Below are positions 22,909 through 37,625 of a stretch of DNA of 64,000 nt, piece after piece. This stretch comes from Orbilia blumenaviensis (lineage: Eukaryota; Ascomycota; Orbiliomycetes; Orbiliales; Orbiliaceae), in contig JAVHNS010000017.1 of the NCBI GenBank assembly GCA_036872755.1, positions 868,001-932,000 on the forward strand. Reading direction: 5' to 3'. The first letter of the stretch is position 1, and each line of letters begins with the position of its first letter. A model generated the notes under the pieces. It saw only the letters and a program-made list of their open reading frames with translations, was not told the origin of the DNA and ran no database searches. Both the position numbers and the translations under genes were made by a program.

Positions 22909-25900
22909 TTTTCCATTATTTTTCTTAGTTTTTAGAAAGTTAAATTTTTTATTATATTATTAATATTAAGAAAGTAATATTTATTTTAATATTAAAATTT
23001 AATAACTAAATTAGTAATAAAAATAATATATATATACAAAAATATTTAATTATATTAATTATTAATTAAAAATATATAATGATTTTAAAAATTAAATTTT
23101 TAAAAAATATTACAAAATCAAAATAATTAACAGATACTAGGCTTCCAAAAATTTGTTATTTGTAAATCATATAATAAAAACCTGGCATTTAGGGAATGTT
23201 TATAAAATTAAAATAATAAATAAATATTGGAATTAACTTTAAATAAAATGCTTAAATATATTAATATTTATATTAATATTTATATAATTATTAATTATTT
23301 TAAGTTAATTATTATATTAATTTAATATAATTTTAATACTATTTTTTATAATTAACAATTAAAAAAAATAATTATAAATAAATTATATAATAATATTATT
23401 ATTATTAATTAAATAAATTTATAAAATAAATAAAGAAAATTATTATATATAATTTTATTTTATTATTATATTTAAATAATATGCTTTATAAGCGAATATA
23501 TGTTATTATTTTTAAATTTAAATTTATTATTTATAATAACTAAAATTAATTATTATTTTATAAAATAAATTTTTAATAATATATAAATAAAAAATTAAAG
23601 CTTCTTATATTTATAAAAAAATTAAATTATAAAATAGTTAAATAATTTAAATTATTTTAAATTTTTTTAAAAAAATAAAATATTATTAAATAAAAAAAAA
23701 AAATTAAAAAATTAAATTATAATTATATTAAATAAAATTTTTATATTAATAATTATAATAAATATATTTAAATATTTTAATATATATATTTTATATTAAA
23801 TAAATAAATAATTAAAATTATTTTATTTTATAAATTAAATAAATTTAATTAAAATTTAATAATATTATCTTTTGCTATTATTTTTAAAATAAATAGAACA
23901 AGATGGGTTTTTAAAATTTTATATTTAAAAAAAATAATTAATTATAAATACCATTTTTTATAATTTAAATAACTAAATAATATATTTTTTTTTAAATAAA
24001 CAATAATGTTAATAAAATGGTGTAAAATAATTAAACAGAGTAGCATTATTAAAACTAGAATGGTCTACTTAAATATATTGCTATTGTGGTTATTAAATAT
24101 TAATTATTAAATAAAAATATTTAATTAAATAACTTTCTTATAAATAATTAAATAATATTTAAATAGTTTATTAATTAATTAATAAATAATATAAAAAAAT
24201 ATTTTATTTTATAAAAATTTAAAAAATTCTTGTAATTAATAAATTTTTATTATAATTTTTAAAATTAAAAAATAATTTTTAAATATTAGATTATTAATGT
24301 ATTAAAAATTTTTAAAAATAAAAACTATATTTAGTTTTAAATATAATTTTATATAATTTAAATTATTTTTATAATTTTTTTTATATTTTATTATATATAT
24401 AAAATTAGTTAAAAAAATTATATTTTTTATAATTTTAAATAATAAAATTATATTAATAAAAATAAAAATATTGGACTTAAGAAAAGAAAATAATTAATAA
24501 TTAAATTTCTAAAATATTATTAAGAAAAATTTATATTTAAAGTTTAAAATAAAAAAATTAATATAAATATTTACAAAATTAAAAAATATTTTATTAATAA
24601 TATTAAATAAAAGATTTATAAATATATTAAATATATAAATATTATTAGTTAATTATAATTAAATTAAATTAACAAATTTAATTAATTTAATATTATTTTT
24701 ATACTACTTTTAATAATAATAATTTTTTTAATAATGGAGGTTAATAAACTAATAATATTATTAATATTATAATCTTATTTACAAAATATTAAAATTTATA
24801 ATATTAATAATTAAATATTATATAATATATTTAAGAAAAAATAATTATAATATCTTAATATAATTACATAATAAAGATAATTTTTAGTAAATAATTTTTA
24901 ATAATATATATCTATAATGAAATTATTAAAATAAATTATTTAAATATCCATTCCCTTATTATATTTTTCTTAAATCAATATTATACAAATACTAAGTTTA
25001 GATATTACACAATTTAACTATTTTATAAAATTAAATTAATATTATTTTAATTTATATTATAAGTTATTAGCTTTTAAATTTATATAATAATATAAATTAT
25101 AATTATATTTATTATTAAAATAAAATATTTATATATATTAAATTTAATATTATTACTAGAATATTAATAAACTAGTCAAACCATACAACAACTAAAATAA
25201 AGTAAAATTACATTTAAATAAAATAATTTTATTAAATAAATAAGTAATAATAAATAGAGTATTTATAATAATTTTAAATTTAATATTACTTAATTTATTT
25301 TTCTTATTAAAAAAGATGTAAGATTTTTGTTTTTTGGTTTTTCTTAAAAAATTATAGATTGTAATAACTTTTTTATTTTTGTTTAAAATAAAAAGTATTA
25401 ATTTAATGATATTTAAAGTAATATAAATTTTATTATATTTAAAAAAGTAATTTAAATAAGTATTTAGGTTAATAAATTAATTCTTTAATTAATTCCTGTA
25501 TTTTAAATTTAATAAAGTATAATTTTAATAAAAATTATTATTAAATTAGGACTTTTATTTTTTCTTTTAAAATAGATAAACCAAATAGAAATAGAAATAA
25601 ATTTCAAATTATTTTTTAATAATAACAGCATTTTTTTAATTTAATATCTAAATACTATTATATTTATTAATTTCTAATAAGCTCTTCATTTTTTATTGTT
25701 ATAATTATAATATTAATTGTTTTAAATCTAAATATTTAATATTAAAAATTAATATTAATGTTAGTACTAAAATTAGGATTGTATATTTACAATTTAAAAA
25801 AGTAAAAATAAAAATAGGAATAAAAATTTAATAATTAAAACAAGATAATAATAATAATTTAATTAAAGTTAAAATTAACAAAATATTATTTATTAATTAT

Positions 25901-28900
25901 AATTGTTTATAAATAATTAGATGATTTAATATAATTTTATAAAATTTAGTAATATTATTATTGTATTTTTTAAATATTTTTTTAATAATTTAAGTAAAAA
26001 AAGTTTTACAATAGATTAATATATTAAAACTAACTATAATATTAAAAAAATAATTAAATATTGTTTTTATATTTTAAATAATATAATTAAAATTTTTTAT
26101 AATAATTAAATTATAATTAAATTAATATATAAAAAAATCTGAATATTTATTATTTTACATATTTTAAAAAAACTTTATTATTTTAATTATATTAATAATA
26201 ATAACTTATTTATAATAAAGTGATTATAAAAATAATTTAGTTATTAATTGTTTAATGTTTAATTATAATAATATTAATAATAAATGTAAATTTTAGTTAT
26301 AATAAAAAAAAAAAAAGAAAAGTAGGGTTTTAAGTTAAGTATATATATATTAAAATCTTAAAATTTAATTTAAAATATATATAATAAAATAATATGTTTA
26401 TATATTATTATATATTATATTACAAAATACTATAAAAATATAATTTACATATAATATTTTATATTATAAAATAAATAAATAATTATATATTTTAATAAAT
26501 AATATTAAATAAATAATAAATAAAATAATTATATAATTATATACGTATATAATATAATAACTTATAAAAAACTAATAATAAAAAAAAAAAAAAAAAGAAA
26601 AGCATGATTAACCCAACTATTTCATCTTAATTTTCAGAATCCCATAGTTGATAAGAGTTTTAATAATTTTACTAACTTTGTTTTAATATGTACTTTTTTA
26701 AAAAAATTAATTTAAAATAAATTAAATAAGGAATTTAGGTAAATAACATAATTTTTATTAAATTTTATTATTGTAAATAGTTAATATTATAAAAATAAAA
26801 AAAGTTTTTTTAAATTAACAATAATTATAACAAATATAATATTTAAAAAAGTTATAAATATAATTATTAGCAAAATTATTTAAAACATTTTTAATAATTT
26901 TAATTTTCTCAATCAAATCTTCCTTATAATATAATTTAAAATAGCTTTTTAAAACCAAATAATTAATTTTAATTAAACTAAAATAAAAATAATAAAATTT
27001 ATAATATTTATTTTTAACTAAATTATAAATTATTTTTTAAAATTTATTAAATTAAGTAATAATAATAATAATAATTATATAAACATTATATTAATTAAAT
27101 ATATCATAAATCATAATTACATTTATATTTAATATAAAAAAAATAGTTAGTTTTTTATATTCAATATTATCCAATTATTTTTAAAAATTCTAATTCTTAA
27201 AAAAACAAAATTTTAGATAAATAGTTTTTTAATTATTAAAATATATAATTAACTTTTTTAATTATATATAATAATAAGTTAATTAATCTATTTCTTTATA
27301 AATATTATAATAAACTATATAAAGAAATTTAAACAATAAATTTTAAAATATTATAAAATTATTTAAATTAAATAATATAACAGTAATATAATAACTATTA
27401 TTTTTTTTTTATTTTTCAATAATAATAATAACAAAATTATTAATTATAAAATATATAATTTTTTTTTTATTTAAAAATGGATTAATTTTTAATAAAATAA
27501 TAATTTAAATTTTAATAATTATAAAAATTATTATTTTTTATTTTTTAACATTTACTTTATTATTTATAAAGTAAAAATTTCTTTATAAAAGTTTAGAAAA
27601 ATAAATATTATAAATAACTATAATAATTATTTATTGTAAGTATTTGTATATAATATTAAAATCTAATTTTCTTTTAAAAATAAAAATATACTTAATAGTA
27701 AATTTAGTAATAATTTTCATATTTAATATTAATAAAAGGTTTTTTATATTTTTAGTTAATAAGAAATATTTTTATTGTAAATTAAAATTTATATTAAAAT
27801 TTTTAATTTTAAAAAATAAAATTATATTAGTTGTAATAATAATATTAGTAATATTATTAATTATATCTATGTTCATATTAATAATAATAATAAAATTAAA
27901 TAACTTTTTTTTTAAGAATTTAATTATTTAAATTAAAATTAATGGTTTTAAATTAAAATTAATTTTTACTATAAACTATTAATATAATAAATTAATTATA
28001 AATAATATTAAAAATAAATACTAATGCTTAATTGTAAATAAATTAAAAAAATCTATAAAAATTTTATAATTATATAAATTAAAGTTTTCTATAGTAAGCT
28101 TATTATTTAAATTTTTTAAAATATCCTAAAATAAAATAATAAATATAAAAAATTTAAAAATCTTAATCTTAAAATTATTTAAAACTATTATAATTTATAA
28201 TATATATTAATATTAATATTTAAATTATATATTAATTAAATATATATATTATTAATTATATAAAATTATATTATAAAAATTATAATTATAATTAATTTAA
28301 AATTAAAATTAATTTTTTTTAATTTAAAAATAAAAATAAATATTTATTTATTATATAAAAATTTTTATAAATTTATTTATCATTTTTATAAATAAAATAA
28401 ACTATATTTTTTATAATAATAATATTTTTAATAAAAATAAAAAAAATAATTATAAAAAATTTAAAAGTTTATCTAAAATAATTATAATATTTAATAAAAA
28501 ACATTAATTAAATTTTATTTATATTATTAAATATTTTATAATAAATATTAATATTAATTTTAATCTTATTTATTAATTAGTAATTTTATTTTAAATTACT
28601 AATAAAATATTTTTTAATAATATTTTAAATATTATTTTTTATAATATATAAATTTATAATTATAAATTAGTAAAATAAATATTAATAAACTATTTATTAT
28701 AATTTAGAAAAAGTGAATATATATAAATTTAATAAGTATAAAATTGATATAATTTAATTATTAAAAAATAAAAATTTTTTTAATTTAATTAATTTAATAA
28801 TAATTATTAAAAAAAACTAATTATAAATATAATTGATATTATAAACTAATACAATAAATACATTAACATAATTAATAAAAAACAATTATCAAAATTCTAT

Positions 28901-31900
28901 AATTTTAACATTAAATTTTTTTAATAATTATAAAAAATTTAGATGGGTAGTAATAATTTTAATGATAGATTTTAATATAATTAAACTAAAAATTAATTTA
29001 AATAAATTAATAAATTTTTCTCTATTTTAAATTAATAAATTATAAAAATTTAATAAAATATTAAACTTATAATTTTTGATATTAAAGATTTAATCAAAAA
29101 CAATTATAATAATAAGATAAAATATTTATTCTTCAATATTATTATTAAGTTTAATTTTATTATTGTGTAAATATAAAATATTTTAAAATATTATAATATT
29201 AGTAAATATACTATTAACTATAAAATCATTAATATTAAAATTTTAAAAAAGAATTTTTAAAATAAAAAAAAAAAAGTACTTAAATAAATTAAATTTTAAA
29301 TTATTTTATTTTATTGTTAATAATTTTACAATTAAATAACTAATAAATATTATTAATTTTTTTTTTTAATATTTATTAAATTACTCAAAATAAGTTTTTA
29401 CATTATTTATAATAAAAAAAAAATAAATATTTAACTATTAAATTTTAATATTATTAAATTTAAAATTTAATTTTATAAAGTTAATTATCTTAACAATAAA
29501 ATTACTATTTTTATAGAAAAACTAAGTATTAACAATAAAAAAAAATTAGAGGTTGTTAATAATAAAATTTATTTTAATTATAAAATTTTTAAAAAATAAA
29601 ATAAATTTACTAACTTTATTTTTTTATTTTAAAACTACAATTATTATAGCTTCAGACTGAAATATTAAAGAAGTTTTAAAGATTTGTACATATGGAGAAC
29701 TATAAAAAACTATAACAAGTAAAAAAATAGTTTATATACTTGGGGAAAATATTTTTAAAGTTTATATATATAAAAAAATTTAAAATATTATAATAAATAA
29801 AAATTACAATAAAAAGAAAATAAAAACAAAAAAAAATAATTATTAAAAAAATATTTTATTATTATTATAAACAAATTCCTTCTTTAACTTTAATTCCTTA
29901 ATCATAACTTTTTTGATTAAAAAAAAAAGTTAAATTATATTTTTAACATTAAGATGAGAAAATCTTTTTACAAACAGGGTTAGTAGTTAAATTTTCGAAG
30001 CTTTTATATATAATATATATATATTGATATATTTTTTAATAATTATAAAATCCTTATAATTAATATTATATAAATAAATAAATAATTTATTAATTATTTG
30101 ATAAATATCAATAATAATATTATTATTAAATTTAATATTTTTAACAATCAATTAATATTTTTTGTAATAATAAATATTAAAAATATTTTTTTTTAAAAAT
30201 TCTTATTTATATTTATTATATTTTATTTTACTAATATTAATTTTATATATTAATATTTAAATATAAATAAAAAATATTATTATTATAAATATTAATTCTT
30301 ATATAATAAATTTAACAATTTAAATTATATTTAAATTATATTAATAAAATATATAAATATAATAAGGATATTAAAAAATAATTATAAAATTAAATTAAAT
30401 ATTAAAATTATTTTAATAATATATATTTAAATTTTTTTTTTTTTTTTTTTTTTATAAAAGAAAAATAAAAAATATGTTTATATTAATATAATATAATATA
30501 ATAATATAATTTATTATTATATTTTTTATTTAAAAAATTTTTTATTTAAAAATTTAATATTTAAATTTGTATTATTAAAATTATAAATTAGTATTATATA
30601 AAAAATTTATATATATTTAAAAAAAAAAAATTAAATAAAAATATTTTATTATTATTTTTTATTTTTTTATTTATTTATTTATTAATTTTTATTTATTTTA
30701 TTTATTTTAAATTATTTAATTTTAATATTTATATATTAGTATTTATAATATATTTTAAATTTTAATAATTTGTAATTAATTAATATATTTATTTTAAATT
30801 TTATAATAAATTTTAAATTACTAAAATACAATCCAATTTTTTTTTTATTAAATTTTATTTTTTTAATATATAATTTTAATATTATAATACATTTACAATT
30901 TTTATTATTTAATTTATCAAAACTTAAATTCTTATTACCCCATTAAATAATTTTTATTATTTAAAATAAATTTAAATAATTAATTAATAAATTAATCTTA
31001 TATAATTTTTATATATTTATATTTTTTATTTAAAATTTAATATAAATTATAATATATAAATTATTAAAAAAATAAAAAATTTAAAATTCAAATAATAAAA
31101 TTTTATAATATATAATTTTAATAATTATAAAATTATAATTTATATTTAATATTAAAAAATTAAAATTATATTTAAAATAATTAATTATTTAATAATTAAT
31201 TATAATGAAAATATATATTTTTTAAATTAAAAACTAAAATCTTTGTTTATTAATTTAAATTTTAGATAAATAATAATAAAAAATCTATAAAAATATTAAT
31301 AAATTTTTAAAATTATAAAATTATAATTTTTCTTTAAAATCATAATTAATTTAAAATAGTTATATAAAGCCTATAATAGCCTATTTATAATAAAAAAAAA
31401 TATTAAAATATATTATAATAAATACACCTAACTTTGCGAATAAAAATCTTATTATAAAATAAGAAAATCTTTCTATATTAAAAATTTTTTATTTATTAAA
31501 TATTAAACTTTATTATTATTTAAAAAAAAATTTTATTTTTGAATATATTCTAATAATTTTACATTAATTATTTTAAATATTTAAAATTTTTAAAAATTTA
31601 AATTTCTTAAAAATATTTATTAATAATATTTTAATATATTAAATTCTATAATTAACAAAAATAAAATTACTAATTTATGGTTTAAAAAAATTTATTAATT
31701 AAATTTTTATAATAAAAATAAAAAATTAATTTTAAAAATTTTAATATTAATAATATTTGTTTAAACTAATAATAAATTTAAAAAAATTAATTAAATAATT
31801 ATATAATTACTTATTTTTTTTTTTTTAATATTAAAAATATTAATATTTTTTATTTATATAAATTTTACATTTTTTATAATAATATTAAAAAAAAATTATT

Positions 31901-34900
31901 TAAATATAAATAAATAATTAATATATATAATATTTATTTTATTTATTTATAATATTTTATTTTATATATTTATAAATTTTATTATATTAAAAAAAATATT
32001 TACAAAAAAATTAATATTAATATAATCTTATATAAATTATATTTAAAAATTATATTTTCTTTTAATAACTTAAGCAATTATAAAAAAACATTAGGAAATC
32101 TTAACTTTAAAATCCTAAACTTCATAATTATAATTATAACTATTTTTTTTCTAATTACAACTAATATTAAATTTATAAACCTAATTTTGAACTTTTTGAT
32201 TACAACTGATTTTAATGAAATTAGAAAGTATTAGAAAATTACACTCAAATTTATTTAAATATTTATAAATTTATTATTTTATATTAAATTACTAATTTTA
32301 TATTAAATTTAATATTTAATTTAAAATAAATTAGTTAAAGAAAAATTGTGGGATGTAATTTTTAATTAAAAGTTTTTTTTATTAATAGTAATAACCAAAA
32401 ATTAAAAAAATTATTTTATAAAAGAATAACTATTATAATATATTTATATAAAAATAATTTTATTAAATTTTTATTTTTTTAAAAAAATTTTATAAAATAT
32501 AAAGTTAATTAAAATTTATTATATTAAAAAATTTTTTAATTTATATAAATTTTATAATTTTATAAATACTATTAAATTATATATATAAAAATTAACAAAA
32601 AAATAATTTTTCTTTTAAAAAAAAAAGAAATTAAAATAATTTAATTTGAAAAATATATTTAATGATTTTAATAAATGTAATTAAGGTTATTTTTTCATTA
32701 AAAATTTTAAAAATAAAAAACTATTTAATTTTACCACTTTATTAAAAAAAATTTTAATAAATTTAATTTTAAAAAACTTTTTTTTTTTTGAAAAAGATTA
32801 TATTAAAATTTAAATTAATAAATATTTTAAAATAAATATTAAATTATAAAAATAAATTATTTTAATAATTTTAATAATCTCTAACATACCCCCAAAAAAA
32901 TCTAAGTTTTTAATTTTTAGAAAATATAATATTAATAATAATATATATAATTTTATTATTTTAAATAAAGAATTTATAATTTTTATTAATTATAATAAGA
33001 TTTAGACTATTTTAAAACTAATAAAAATTATTTATTATTTTTTTTTATCTATTATTGTATAAAATATAATTTATTATTTATTTTATATTAATTTATTTAT
33101 TAAATATTTTAAAAAATAAATTAATTAAAAAATAAATTTATTATATATATTTATAAATAAAAAAAAAAAATTTTAAAATATTAAAATTTTCTTAAATTTT
33201 TTATACAATTATTTAAAAATTATTATAAATTTTTTTTACAAAATTATTAATTACAAATAAATTAATATTATTATTTTTAAATAATTTATTTATAAAATAA
33301 ATAAAATAATAAAAATAATAATAAAAAATTAAAAAAATATAATATTTTACTAGTTTAAATATACTAAAATAGTATATAAAATTAAATATAATATAAATAT
33401 TTATATTATTATAAAAACTTAAAAAATAAATATAAAAAAATTTTTAAAAGTTAGTAAGTAATATTAGTTTTTTATTAAAATTATTTTAGTATTTTTTAAT
33501 TGGTTATTAAAAATATTAAACATTTATTTTATTAAAAATAAATTAATATATATAAATTTATGTAAAATAAATTATAAAATATTTTTTTTATTATTTTTCT
33601 TTTTTTTTTTTTTTATTTTTTTTATAAATATTAATATATTAATATATATAATATATATAAATAATAAATATTTAACATTTTAACACCTTATATATTCAAC
33701 TAAGTATGTTGTAGATATTCTATTTAAATATTTTGTAGAAATTATAGAGATTATTATTTTCATTGAGTTTAATTAATAAGTTGTTGCCACGTTAATTAAA
33801 AAATATGTAATAGTTTATATGAATATAAAATTAATATTTATATTAATTAATTTAGATTTTTATAAATTAAATAAATTGTTTTTTTTTCAACTTTATATAT
33901 AATTATTTAAATAATATTTTAATATTTTATAAAGATTAATTATTTAAAAATTTTTTAAATAAGTTAAAGTTATTAAAACTATTTTTAAAAATAATATATT
34001 ATTATTGTTAGTTATTTTGTTTTATATAGTTAGAAAAATGATGGTTATTTTTTTTACTATTATTATTAAAAATAATATTATTATAATTATTAAGTTATTT
34101 ATTAATATTTGTTAAAATATAGAAAAAAAAACTTTAAATATAAGTATTTTTATTATATATTGGAATTATAAATAATTATATAATAATAATTTATTTATTA
34201 ATATGCTTAATATAATTATTACTATTTTAAAAAAAAAGATTTTTAAGTATTTTATAATTGAAATTATAAAGTTATATTTAGTTAAAAAATTAAATTAAAT
34301 TATAATTAATAAAATTTATTAATTATTATTTGATAAAAATTTTTGTAATATTTTTAAAATTTTAATAATAATTAATTTTAAAATTTTTATTATAATATTA
34401 ATAGTTATTATATTATTATTAATAATCTTTAATTTAAAAAGCTTTTTTAATTTTTTAATTTTTATAAAAATTTATATATCTATTAATATTAAAAATTTAG
34501 CTTATTAAATAAAAGTTGGTAAATCTTATAATAAAATAAAAAAGATATTTGGAAATTAAAAAACTAATTATTTAAAGATTAATTAATTTTTTAATAATAA
34601 AATTATTATTTTTTATTATTCTAAAATTAAAACTAAAAAATTTTTTATAAAATTTAATATTTTATTATATATAAATTAAATAGATATAAAAAAATAAAAA
34701 AAGAATTTAAAAAAATAAAAAAATAAAAAAAGAATTTTATTTATAATTATAATTTTAAAATTAAAAATTAATACATAAGATGTTTATATTATTTTTAGTA
34801 TTAATGTTTTATGGATGTTTGTAAAATTTATTTAATAAAATATTAAAATTAATAAAAAAAATTTTAAAGTTTATAATATTTTATTTTATAAATTTTTTAA

Positions 34901-35607
34901 ATTTTAATTATTTAATTTTATTAATTAAATATTATAAAAAATTTAAAGTTAAAAAGTAATATATGATTTTATTATTATTAAAAAATATTATTATTATATT
35001 ATATTTTATTTTATAAATAATATTTTTATTAATTATTTAATATTAGGATTTAATATAAAATTTTATAATAATTATAGGAAGAGTAATAAATTTTTTGTTT
35101 AGGGAGTCTTTAACTTATTTAAAGAAAATTTTAAAATATTAAAAATTTTAATAATTGTAATATAAAATAAATAAATTTAATAAATTATAAATTATTTATA
35201 AATATATAAATATTATTGTTTTTTTTATTTTTTTCTTTCTAGATTAAAGTTTGAATATGTTTTTAAAAATTATTTTTATTAATATAGATTTTATATTATT
35301 AAATTTGAATTAAAGAATTATAAGTAGTGTAGAATTTTAAACAATTATTATATTAATAATTTAAAAAAAATAAATTATTAAAATAATAAAACTATTTTTA
35401 ATATTATAAAAATAATATTTAAAAATGAAAAAATTAAAAAAAAGGTATATAATAAAGTTAATATTAAAAAATTTAAATTAAAAATTTATAATAAATTATT
35501 AAATTAAATAATTAAAAAAAAGATTGTAAAGGGGAAAATAACATTTAATTATTAAATTTTTTTATAAACCTTGGAGAAACTAAACCTTTTTATAATTTTT
35601 AATTAAT

Positions 35608-35618
35608 TTTTTTCTTTT

Positions 35619-35650
<32 letters not shown>

Positions 35651-36130
35651 TTTTTTTTTATTAAAGAAAAAATTTATAATTAAAATACAACTACGTTTTT
35701 AGGTTGTATATATTAAATATTTTTAATAAAAAAATTTATTTATTTCAAAAAAAAAAGCAATTTTAATGAATAAATATATAATAAAAAAAAATAAAAAAAA
35801 TAATAAAAAATATCCAAAAATAATAAAAATAATAAAAAATAAAATAAAAAAAAAAAAATAAAAAAAAATAAAAAAAAATAATAAAAAATAAATAAAAATA
35901 AAAAAAAATAAAAAAAATAAAAAAAAGCAATTTATATTAATAAATAAAAAAAAATAACAAATATATATATAAATAAAAAATAAAAAAAAAAAAAATTAAT
36001 AAAAAAAATAATAAAAAAAAGACAAAAAAAAAATAAAAAAAAAATAAAAAAAAAAAAAGTAAAGAAAAAAGAAATAAAAACTTAAGCTAAAAAAAAAAAA
36101 AATTAGAGAAAAAGAAGAAAAAAAAAAACA
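35608..36130 (+). repeat. Pyrimidine tract followed by a long A-rich tract
   Basis: A T/C tract at 35608-35659 is followed, after about 90 bp, by nearly 400 bp built from A runs separated by single T (AAAAAAT units) at about 35745-36130. The two could pair as an imperfect fold-back. Confidence 0.75.
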
Positions 36131-36839
36131 CATAATTAAATTAAACAAAAATGAATTTCTATTATAAAAATATAAATAAAAATTAAAAATATTTTAAAAA
36201 TTTTAAAATATTTTTTCAAAAAATAGATAAATTTTTTGTATATAAAAATATTATAAATATTAAATATTTTTTTTATTTAATTAAAATTAAATAATTATTT
36301 ATATATTTATATTAATAATTTAAAGATGTTAATAATAATATAATAATTAGGATTAATATATATAATATAAAAAAAATTATAAATTTAGTATATAAAATAA
36401 TAATTTTAAAAATAAAATTTTTAATTATAATATTATTTAATATAAATTAATTTTTTTTAATAATATTTATAGTAAAATAAGATTTTACTAAAAATGGTGG
36501 AAATTTTTTAATTAATTTTAAAAGTTTTTTTTAAAATATATTTTTAATAAAAATATTAATTTTTAAAAGTGTAGGTAAAAACAGTATTATAATTTTTGAA
36601 AATGGGGGATTAAATAAGAAAAATAATTTTTATAATTATAATATTAAAATTTATTATTAAATTTTGTTTTTATAATAATAATTATTTTAATTTTATAATA
36701 ATTAAATAAATTAATTTATTTTTTATTTTTATTTTTTATAAATTATAATATTTAAAAAAAAATTTATGTTTTTTGGTAGGATTTTATATAATATTTTTTT
36801 TAAAAAATTTATTAATTAATATAAAAATAAAAGTATTAA

Positions 36840-37080
36840 TAAGTATAGGAATATAAATAGGTATAAAATTATAAATAGAAATATAAATAAAAAAAAAAAA
36901 AAAAGGAAGAAGAAGAAAAAAAATATGGGAAGGAATATGGGAGGAAATATAAAAAGGGGTGTGGGGAGGAATATAGAAAGGAGTAGAAATAAAAATATAG
37001 AAAAGAATAAAAACAGAAATATAAAAAAAAACAAAAATAAAAGTAAAAATAAAATTAACTTAATTAAAAAGAAAAAGGGT
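36840..37080 (+). repeat. Purine-rich, G-containing simple repeat
   Basis: The plus strand is almost free of C and rich in GGAATAT, GAAATATA and AAAGGAGT units, with GGGGTGTGGGG at its centre. The minus strand of the same tract reads as an open frame of Phe, Leu and Ile only, which is a composition artefact. Confidence 0.8.
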
Positions 37081-37554
37081 TTTTTTAAAATTAATATATA
37101 AAATTACAAAAAATAAAAAAATAATAATATTAAAAAAATGTTAAAAAAATAAAAATTTATTTTTTTTAAATTTATATAAAAAAAATAAGGAAATTTTAAT
37201 AAAAAATATTATAAAAAAAAATATATTATTTTTAATAAAAAAGAAAAAATTTATTAGAAAATAAAGGATAGTAATAGTAGGTATTTTGAAGATAATTGGA
37301 AAGTTTTTAGAAATTTTAGTATAAGAAATTATTGATATTTTTATATAATTAAGTTTGTTAATAAAAATTTGTTAAAAAAAAGTAAAATTAAAAATATTAA
37401 AAATATTGAAAATAATTTTAATAATAGTAATAATAATTTTAAAATATAATTATATTTAAAATATAATAATTATAATAATAATTAAAATTAAGATATTATA
37501 AAAAATATATTAATTATTTTCTCTTTTTTTCCTTATTTTTTCATTTCTTTTTTT

Positions 37555-37625
37555 TCAATTATTGTTGTTATTATTATTGTTATTATTGTTGTTTCCTTAG
37601 TTTTTTCTTTTTTTTTATTATCATC
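37555..37625 (+). repeat. (TTR)n and pyrimidine simple sequence
   Basis: Alternating TTA and TTG triplets at about 37560-37590 between T/C tracts. Confidence 0.75.

Noticed and set aside
27644..27931. 95-codon open frame
   Set aside because: Only Ile, Leu, Lys, Asn, Phe, Val and Tyr codons in A+T-rich DNA, no homologous copy, no motif; expected by chance at this composition.
36816..37034. Minus-strand Phe/Leu/Ile open frame
   Set aside because: Reverse of the purine-rich repeat tract.
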